Shown one piece after another: positions 58,354 through 64,000 of a DNA stretch of 64,000 nucleotides (position 1 is its first letter; each line of letters begins with the position of its first letter). The notes beneath the pieces were generated by a model. It saw only the letters and a list, made by a program, of their open reading frames with translations, had not been told where the DNA came from and made no database searches. The DNA is from CAWFLT01 sp963816795 (lineage in GTDB: Bacteria; Acidobacteriota; Vicinamibacteria; Vicinamibacterales; SCN-69-37), in the NCBI GenBank assembly GCA_963816795.1, contig CAWFLT010000003.1, forward strand, positions 62,001 through 126,000, read 5' to 3'. A program made the translations under genes and the position numbers.

Positions 58354-59031
58354 GTGCCTACTGCCCGTGTAACGGTTTGCATTCCGACCAGGAACGAAGA
58401 AGGACTGGTCGGAGAAATCATCGACGCGGTCCGGCCCCACGGCGACGAGGTGCTGGTCGTCGACGGTCACTCGACCGATCGCACGCGCGAGATCGCGCAG
58501 GCGCACGGCGCGCGCGTGATTCAGGATCACGGCAAGGGGAAAGGCGACGCGATCCGGCTCGCGTTGTCGGAGGCCACCGGCGACATCGTCGTCTTCATCG
58601 ACGCCGACGGATCGCACGAGCCGCGCGATATTCCGGCCCTGGTCGCGCCGATTCTCGCCGGCCAGGCGGATCTGGTCATTGCCTCGCGAGGCCGGGGGGG
58701 CAGCGACGAACTGCACGGCACGTTCGAGCAATTGCTGCGTTACCTGGGATCTCAGATTTTCATGCTGCTCATCAACTACCGCTGGAACGTGCGCCTGACC
58801 GACAGCCAGAACGGCTTCCGGGCGATCCGCCGTGACCGCGGCCTGGAGCTCGGGCTGCGCGCCAATCTGACGACGATCGAGCAGGAAATGCTGATGCGCG
58901 CGCTCAAAAAAGGCCTGCGCGTCTCGGAGATCGCCAGCCACGAGTACGAGCGCAAGTGGGGCGTCTCCAAAGTCAGCGTCTGGCGTCTCTGGTTCGCCTA
59001 CGGCTGGAACTTTCTTCGAAACATTTTCTAG
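58354..59031 (+). CDS. Family 2 glycosyltransferase (DPM1-like polyprenyl-phosphate sugar synthase)
   Basis: From GTG 58354 the 225-residue protein has VTVCIPTRNEEGLVGEII, EVLVVDGHSTDRTREIAQ (first acidic site), GDIVVFIDADGSHEPRD (DxD) and LTDSQNGFRAIRR, the typical order of DPM1-type GT2. The C-terminus SKVSVWRLWFAYGWNFL is amphipathic and may touch the membrane. Such enzymes load dolichyl- or polyprenyl-phosphate with mannose or glucose, the donor for GT39-type proteins such as the next gene, 11 bases downstream. The open frame continues upstream without homology. Frame intact. Confidence 0.85.
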   Translation: MPTARVTVCIPTRNEEGLVGEIIDAVRPHGDEVLVVDGHSTDRTREIAQAHGARVIQDHGKGKGDAIRLALSEATGDIVVFIDADGSHEPRDIPALVAPILAGQADLVIASRGRGGSDELHGTFEQLLRYLGSQIFMLLINYRWNVRLTDSQNGFRAIRRDRGLELGLRANLTTIEQEMLMRALKKGLRVSEIASHEYERKWGVSKVSVWRLWFAYGWNFLRNIF

Positions 59032-59042
59032 GGTCGCAAGGG

Positions 59043-60821
59043 ATGCCGACGACTGCCACGACGTCGCCGGCCGGTGCGGCCAACGCCGCGATCGGCGCAG
59101 GGGAATTGCCCCGCCGCCAGGCGCTGCTCATCCTGGCCGGGATCGTCGCCATCGCCGCGGCGTTCCGCTTCTACGGCCTGGGTTGGGGCGCGCCGTTCTT
59201 CCATTTCCACATCGACGAGCACTACGTGTTCGTCGGCGCAGACCTGATGCGGCGCAGCATGCGCGCCGCGGCCGAATCGGACAAGTTCTTCATGTACTCG
59301 CCGCTGCCGATGTATCTCGTGAACGCGCTGCGCACGGGGTACGAACTGGTCGCGCATCCGCTCAATCTCACCGTGCCGCAGGACCAGACCACGTACATGG
59401 TGCTCGGGCGGGCGATTTCGGCGACGTTCGGCACGGCGACCATCCCGGTGGTCTACGCGATCGGCACGCGGCTCAGCGGCCGGGTGGCGGGACTCCTGTC
59501 GGCGGCGTTCCTGGCGGTCACCGTCCTGCATCTGCGCGACTCGCATTTCTTCAGCGTGGATCTCAGCATGGTGTTCTTCTGCGCGCTCACCTGGCTGTTC
59601 GCCCTGCGCCTGGCCGAGCGAGGCGACCTGGCTTCAGCGGTCTTCGCCGGTGCCGGCCTCGGCGCCGCGGTGCTGTGCAAGTACTCGGGCGCCTTCATGG
59701 CCCTGCCGATTGGCGTCGCGTATCTGCTGTCTCCGCGCCGGCCAGCCCTCCGATCGCCGCTCGCCGTCTGGGCACGATGGGTCGCAACAGGGGCCGTGCC
59801 GCTCGTCGTCGCCGTCCTCACGTTCGCGGCGCTGAACCCGCTCTCCTGGCTCTATTTCGACAAGTTTCGCGACGATATCCGCACCTGGGTGACCAACCCG
59901 CTCCTCGGCGCCTGGAAGCCGATCTGGATCGCGCAGTTCGCAGACGTCACTTCCCCCACGCTCTACTGGTTCACCAACCTCATGTGGTGGGGCGTCGGTC
60001 CCGCACTGGAGATCTGGGCGCTGGCTGGATTGGTGTGGCTGGCCACCAGGCGGCGGGCGCTCGCCGCGGTCAGCCTCGCCGTGCCGATCGGGTACTACGC
60101 CGCGGCCGGACAGACGATCGCGCCGATGATGCGCTACCTGCTGCCGCTCACGCCGGCCCTGGCAGTGGCGGCCGCCGTGCTGAGCGCGGACTGGCTGCGC
60201 CGCCCGCGTCTGCGGCTCGTGGCCGCGGTGGCGACCGTGCTCGTGCTCGGCACATCGGCGCTGTACGCCGGGGCGTACATGAACGTTTATCGCCGGCCGG
60301 ACAGCCGCCTCGCGGCGGCCCGCTACATCGAGCGTGCCATCCCGCGCGGCGCGCGCGTGATGGTGGAACCGTCGCACAATATCCCGCCGATGGGCGCCTA
60401 CCTGACGAACGTCGATTTCTACGGCGACTACGTCCTGTGGGGGCGATCCGCGCCGCGCGACGATTACTTCCATCAGTTTTCGCTCGACACTTACGTCTAT
60501 CTGTACGATCCGCGTCACACCGACGAGCAGAAGCGGGACTATATCGCCGGCCGGCTCGCGCAAGCTGAGTGGATCGTCATGGACGATACCTACGTCGAGT
60601 TCTACGAACACCTGCCGGAGGCGCAGCACGCGGTGGTCAAGCAGTACTATCGCGACCTCTTCTCCGGCCGGCTCGGCTTCGACCTCGCGCGAACGTGGAG
60701 GGTCTATCCCTCGCTGTTCGGCGCGTCCATCAACGACGACGATGCGGAACTGACGTTCAGGCTCTTCGATCACCCGCGGGTGTTCGTGTTCAAGCGGCGC
60801 GTGGCGGGCGCGGGAAACTAA
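59043..60821 (+). CDS. GT39/ArnT-like membrane glycosyltransferase
   Basis: 592 residues; first helix RQALLILAGIVAIAAAFRFYG then the catalytic loop FFHFHIDEHYVFVGADLMRR with an acidic Asp-Glu pair, followed by MYSPLPMYLVNALRTG and about ten helices (for instance GLLSAAFLAVTVLHL, MVFFCALTWLFAL). After residue 430 a soluble region DYVLWGRSAPRDDYFHQFS. These are marks of GT-C enzymes that transfer sugar from a polyprenyl carrier outside the membrane. ATG 59043 follows CAAGGG (Shine-Dalgarno-like). It is paired with the DPM1-like enzyme just upstream. Frame intact. Confidence 0.85.
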   Translation: MPTTATTSPAGAANAAIGAGELPRRQALLILAGIVAIAAAFRFYGLGWGAPFFHFHIDEHYVFVGADLMRRSMRAAAESDKFFMYSPLPMYLVNALRTGYELVAHPLNLTVPQDQTTYMVLGRAISATFGTATIPVVYAIGTRLSGRVAGLLSAAFLAVTVLHLRDSHFFSVDLSMVFFCALTWLFALRLAERGDLASAVFAGAGLGAAVLCKYSGAFMALPIGVAYLLSPRRPALRSPLAVWARWVATGAVPLVVAVLTFAALNPLSWLYFDKFRDDIRTWVTNPLLGAWKPIWIAQFADVTSPTLYWFTNLMWWGVGPALEIWALAGLVWLATRRRALAAVSLAVPIGYYAAAGQTIAPMMRYLLPLTPALAVAAAVLSADWLRRPRLRLVAAVATVLVLGTSALYAGAYMNVYRRPDSRLAAARYIERAIPRGARVMVEPSHNIPPMGAYLTNVDFYGDYVLWGRSAPRDDYFHQFSLDTYVYLYDPRHTDEQKRDYIAGRLAQAEWIVMDDTYVEFYEHLPEAQHAVVKQYYRDLFSGRLGFDLARTWRVYPSLFGASINDDDAELTFRLFDHPRVFVFKRRVAGAGN

Positions 60822-60822
60822 C

Positions 60823-61683
60823 GTGGTCGCCGGCCGCACCGCTCGCGCGCTCCTCGCAGTGCTGTGCCTTCTGGGCGCGGTGCGGTGCTCCTCGCCGATC
60901 ATCCCGTCGCCGCCGGTCGTGCCGAACCCGGAGCCCCAGCCTCCCCCACCGCCGCCTCCGCCTCCCCCGCCGCCGGCACCGCGGCTCAGAATCACGCGCA
61001 TCCTCGCCTTTGGCGACAGCCTGACCGAGGGCGAGGCGACGCCGGCGCTGTGGGGCATGCACGGGCCCAATTCGCTGGGCCCGTCGAAGTCGTACCCGTT
61101 CAAGCTCCAGACGCTGATCAACGCGCGATACACCGACCAGACGATTGAGGTGTGGAACGGCGGGCTCGGAGGCGATCGGACGGAAGAGGCACGCGGGCGC
61201 CTCGGGCCGATCCTCGATCAATTCAAGCCGGAAGTGATGATCCTGATGATGGGCGTCAACGACTTGAATTCAGGCCGGAGCTTCACGAAAACGCTCGATG
61301 GGCTGGCCGCGCTCATCCGCGATGCGAGGTCGGTCGGCGCCGAAGTCTTCCTGTCGACGCTGCCGCCGCAAGACCCTCGGGGTTTTCGCGGGGGCAATGC
61401 CGAGGCGATCCCGTTTTTCAACGCCGATCTGATGGCGCGCGCGCCGTCCATGGGCGCCACCGTGATCGATATTTTTCCGCTGATCTCGCTCGAGATGCTG
61501 GCGCCGGACGGCTTGCATCTGGCGCAGGCCGGCAACGAGATGCTTGCCGAAACCTACTTCGGGCGCATCAAGGAGCGCTACGAGGAAGCCCCGGCGACGA
61601 CTGCGCGCTCGACGCTGCCTTCCGGCGCAGGAGTACGACGTTCCCCTCATAACCCGTCCGGTTTGCCACCTGCCATCCGTTGA
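60823..61683 (+). CDS. SGNH/GDSL-type esterase lipoprotein
   Basis: GTG start one base after the previous stop. Lipoprotein signal with lipobox GAVRC, a proline run (PPPPPPPPPP) and the SGNH hydrolase blocks: FGDSLTEGEATPAL (catalytic Ser in GDSL), GGLGGDRTEEARGRL, MMGVNDLN (Asn) and DGLHLAQAGNEML (Asp/His dyad). Family members deacylate sugars or lipids; envelope location fits glycan editing. The last 30 residues (SGAGVRRSPHNPSGLPPAIR) overlap a convergent gene by 116 bases and look less like coding sequence, so the true end may be nearer 61590. Frame intact. Confidence 0.85.
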   Translation: MVAGRTARALLAVLCLLGAVRCSSPIIPSPPVVPNPEPQPPPPPPPPPPPPAPRLRITRILAFGDSLTEGEATPALWGMHGPNSLGPSKSYPFKLQTLINARYTDQTIEVWNGGLGGDRTEEARGRLGPILDQFKPEVMILMMGVNDLNSGRSFTKTLDGLAALIRDARSVGAEVFLSTLPPQDPRGFRGGNAEAIPFFNADLMARAPSMGATVIDIFPLISLEMLAPDGLHLAQAGNEMLAETYFGRIKERYEEAPATTARSTLPSGAGVRRSPHNPSGLPPAIR

Positions 61684-62872
61684 TCGGTACGGGAGCGTAG
61701 CCGGCTCGCGATTGCACGATGACGCACGCCGCCTGGTCGCCCTGAATCATGCAGAAGGTCCGCAACGCGAGCCCGGCATCGTGCGCGAGCGGGCTGTCTT
61801 TCAATTCCCCGCGCGTGAACTGACCCGCATTGGCATCGGGCGGCATGCCCGCGCGCCAGACCGCGGCGATTGCCTCCAGCGTCCGGCGCGCCGCCTGATC
61901 GGATTCTGAGTTGGTCTCCGGATACTCGCAGCGTTGCAGGTTGGTCTCATGCTTCGCGTCAGACGAGCGGTTGCCGCCGTGGACCGTGCCGCCGGCGCCG
62001 TAGAGATCCGCGACCGCGAAGTAGTCGGCGTGCTCGCGTGCCGTCGTGCCCTCGCCGATCCGAATCGGCTCGCTCGCCACGGCGGGCAGCCCGCTGGCGG
62101 TCCACACGCGACCCGACGCGCGATCGGTCCAGCCGAGCCGGGCGACCTCGATCAGATCGTTGGCCTGTCGCATCCATCCGGGATCGCGCGGCGTGTGGTG
62201 GACCGTGAAGTCGAGCAGCGGTCCCGGGCCGTCCGGAAACTGCTCCTCGGACGGGGCCGAGCGCGTAGCGAGCACGCCCTTGAAAAGCGCGGCGTCGAAC
62301 CTGCCAGCCAACTGGCCATTCTTCCAGTCCTCGTTGCTCACCTCGAGAAAGACGTTGCCGGCCTCACGCGCGACGGTCAGGACGTCGCGCAGCAGGCGAT
62401 CCTGCTCGGCCGCCGACAGCTTGACCGGCGATCCGTCGCCCTGATCGGCGAAGAGCGTGAAGTGGATGTACAGTCCGCGCGCGCGCGCCCATTCGAGCAG
62501 TCCGCGGAGGCCCTTGAGGTAATCCGGGCGCCGCGCGTCGAAGCTCGTCACCGACCACATCCCGAAGACGCGCCAGACATTGACCCCGAGCGCCTGCGTC
62601 CGGTCGGCGTACCGCTCGAGCTTGTCCTGGCGACCCTCGAGCCAATCCTGCAGCGCGGTGAACGCCGTGATGCCGTGCCACTTGAACACCGTGCCGTCCG
62701 CCAGTCTGAACGTCACGCCCTGGCGGTGGAGCCGCGCTGCGGCCGGCCTCGTCGTCGCGGCTGGTGGCTTCACCGCCTGGTCTCGTGCGCTGGGCGCCGG
62801 CACTGCGACCGGAAGCAAGAGAATCAAAGTGACGAGCGGAGTGGTGGCGCGTTTGACGAGCGATAACATCAT
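61568..62872 (-). CDS. Glycoside-hydrolase-like TIM-barrel protein (clan GH-A-type), secreted
   Basis: 434 residues with a signal peptide (LVTLILLLPVAVPAPSA) and a barrel-like body: FKWHGITAFTALQDWLEGR, LGVNVWRVFGMW, LYIHFTLFADQG, then FLEVSNEDWKN with the Asn-Glu acid/base pair and VASEPIRIGEG, where the nucleophile Glu would lie. This order is that of GH5-type cellulase/mannanase relatives, but the exact family is not certain. It is convergent with the SGNH gene; the two overlap by 116 bases. Function probably in trimming or remodelling extracellular polysaccharide (inference). Frame intact. Confidence 0.7.
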   Translation of the reverse strand: MMLSLVKRATTPLVTLILLLPVAVPAPSARDQAVKPPAATTRPAAARLHRQGVTFRLADGTVFKWHGITAFTALQDWLEGRQDKLERYADRTQALGVNVWRVFGMWSVTSFDARRPDYLKGLRGLLEWARARGLYIHFTLFADQGDGSPVKLSAAEQDRLLRDVLTVAREAGNVFLEVSNEDWKNGQLAGRFDAALFKGVLATRSAPSEEQFPDGPGPLLDFTVHHTPRDPGWMRQANDLIEVARLGWTDRASGRVWTASGLPAVASEPIRIGEGTTAREHADYFAVADLYGAGGTVHGGNRSSDAKHETNLQRCEYPETNSESDQAARRTLEAIAAVWRAGMPPDANAGQFTRGELKDSPLAHDAGLALRTFCMIQGDQAACVIVQSRAGYAPVPINGWQVANRTGYEGNVVLLRRKAASSAQSSPGLPRSAP

Positions 62873-63002
62873 GTCAACTGGTAGGACGGCGGTGGCGATG
62901 ATTCAGCCGCCGGCGCGGAAGGGGACGGGCCTCAACTGTGGAACACTCCAGCAACGCGCCTTCGTTTTGTGTTGCAGTAGGGGACGGAGGCCCACTTCTT
63001 TA

Positions 63003-63062
63003 CTGGCGTGGGGCCCCACCCCCACGCCTCGGGCCGCGCCGCCAAACGCGGCGCGGGTGTCC
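63003..63062. repeat. GGGGCCCCACCCCC repeat, copy with second hairpin arm
   Basis: The core at 63009 (GTGGGGCCCCACCCCCAC) is followed by GCCTCGGGCCGCGCCGCC and GGCGCGGGTGTCC. It lies in the gap between the glycoside-hydrolase-like gene start and the stop of the last lipoprotein. Layout equals the copy at 19438-19500. Confidence 0.75.
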
Positions 63063-63069
63063 ATCGGTT

Positions 63070-63936
63070 TTACCGATGACCGGCGAGGAAGAACTCTCGC
63101 ATGCTCATCTGGCGGACCGCCTGGGGTGTCGCGCACGATCCGCAGGTGCCTTCGAACGTGCTGTTGCACAGCCACCAGCGGTTGTTCTGGTACACGGCAG
63201 TCAGCCGGCAGGTGCCTTTCGACACCCCTTCCTTGCCGTTCGGCAGTTTTCGATCGCGGAACTCGCACGCGAGATCGATCGACGCGTTGGTCCGGGCGCC
63301 GTCCACGTTGACGGCTGTGACCTTCGCCGAGGCATCGAGAATCAGGAACTCGACGCGGTTGTTCTTGATGTCGTCCAGCTCGGCGTCCTTCCCCGGACAG
63401 CCGGTCCAGAAATCGACGACGCATTGGTCCGCGGGCACACGCGAATTGCCGAACAGATCGAGGAGAAATCGGAGAGACATCGCCGACAGCTCCGCGGCCG
63501 AGTCGTGGACGCGCGTGAGCGTGGCGCTCTGAACGACGCGGTGCTCCAGGGTCGCCAACTGGCCTGACGCGTTCGTGCCGGCGTAGGACTCGGTGACCGT
63601 CAGCGTGACTTTCAGCTCGATGGGTGTCGGCTTGGTATTGCGCGGCACCTTCACCGTCACGACCCGTCCCTCACCGGTGATCTCACCGACCTCAACGGCC
63701 CAGGCGTACTTCAGGTTTTCGACAGGCGTCTCGGTGTCCGTCACGGCCGCCGTGATGACAATCGCGTCCTCGACTTCGGCGCGCGACCTCGACGCCGTGA
63801 TCGACGCAATCACGGGCGCCACGTTCGGCGCGGGCGGCGGCGATGGGGGCGGCGGCTGGGTGTTGGGGGGCGCCGGCGGCGCGGGCGCCGTCGGGGCGGA
63901 ACATCCGCCGAACAGCAATGCGAAGATCAGCACCAC
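63070..63936 (-). CDS. Lipoprotein with PKD/cadherin-like domain and Cys-rich C-terminus
   Basis: 288 residues from GTG 63936: lipoprotein signal MVLIFALLFGGC with lipobox FGGC, Pro-rich linker (PPPPSPPPAP), then a PKD-like beta domain (VIASITASRSRAEVEDAIVI, DTETPVENLKYAWAVEVGEI) to about residue 115. The C-terminal half contains FEGTCGSC and CRLTAVYQNNRWWLCN, plus LACEFRDRKL. Not recognised beyond this. The frame stays open to the right edge of the window, so the real start could be further upstream. Similar proline-rich lipoproteins occur nearby (57266, 60823). Confidence 0.6.
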   Translation of the reverse strand: MVLIFALLFGGCSAPTAPAPPAPPNTQPPPPSPPPAPNVAPVIASITASRSRAEVEDAIVITAAVTDTETPVENLKYAWAVEVGEITGEGRVVTVKVPRNTKPTPIELKVTLTVTESYAGTNASGQLATLEHRVVQSATLTRVHDSAAELSAMSLRFLLDLFGNSRVPADQCVVDFWTGCPGKDAELDDIKNNRVEFLILDASAKVTAVNVDGARTNASIDLACEFRDRKLPNGKEGVSKGTCRLTAVYQNNRWWLCNSTFEGTCGSCATPQAVRQMSMREFFLAGHR

Positions 63937-64000
63937 GCCGCAAGCGGCGAAGCGAGACCATCGGTCACGAGGGTGTGTTGGGCGAGACAGTAGCCGCCTC

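Noticed and set aside
1..64000. CRISPR array, prophage or insertion sequence
   Set aside because: No regularly spaced direct repeats with variable spacers, no phage structural genes and no transposase or integrase motifs were found; the repeats seen are dispersed hairpins.

Overview
The window is high-GC DNA from a diderm bacterium. The gene style suggests an acidobacterium, possibly the Vicinamibacteria group: Ser/Thr kinases with C-terminal TPR or WD40/TolB halves, many LPXTG-free lipoproteins with FnIII-like and proline-rich parts, GTG starts and tight ATGA/TGATG overlaps. This placement is inference, since no 16S gene is present. Outer-membrane barrels and lipoprotein signals support a Gram-negative envelope.

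Housekeeping part (1-26.7 kb). After the 3' end of a WD40/TolB-type protein come a UDP-sugar epimerase, a secreted amidohydrolase, RNase P RNA (rnpB), an HtrA protease coupled to an NtrC-type response regulator, then an operon metG-tatD-polyprenyl synthase-ligA. A porin/phosphate-binding-like pair, a kinase-TPR regulator, radC-larC, a methyltransferase-dapF-DASS transporter operon, glpD, an outer-membrane barrel, dtd and ttcA follow.

Glycan part (26.9-63 kb). A minus-strand operon of two GT4 glycosyltransferases, a methyltransferase, a sugar epimerase and a hexapeptide acyltransferase (26.9-31.7 kb) sits beside an LPTM-type flippase-like protein and several GT-C membrane glycosyltransferases. 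The most interesting segment is a plus-strand operon at 44.1-53.4 kb: radical SAM/SPASM protein, second flippase-like protein, GT2, a nucleotidyltransferase-kinase fusion with domain order opposite to HldE, a GmhA-like SIS isomerase, a nucleotide-sugar epimerase, two small membrane proteins with winged-helix-like tails, a UDP-galactopyranose-mutase-like flavoprotein and a TIM-barrel sugar isomerase. Together they look like a route to an unusual (perhaps heptofuranose-type) nucleotide sugar and its transfer; that reading is inference. Around it lie surface lipoproteins that form two paralogous families, a PA-IL-like lectin, an SGNH esterase and a glycoside-hydrolase-like protein.

Sequence quality and repeats. 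Many genes are interrupted by single-base indels (mostly additions) while the protein stays conserved across the break. These are about one per 1-2 kb in most of the window but about one per 100-250 bases in 44.3-53.4 kb. They look like uncorrected sequencing errors, so the coordinates of broken genes are outer limits. At least four families of short dispersed repeats fill the gaps between genes. No tRNA, 16S/23S rRNA, CRISPR array, transposase or prophage was seen.
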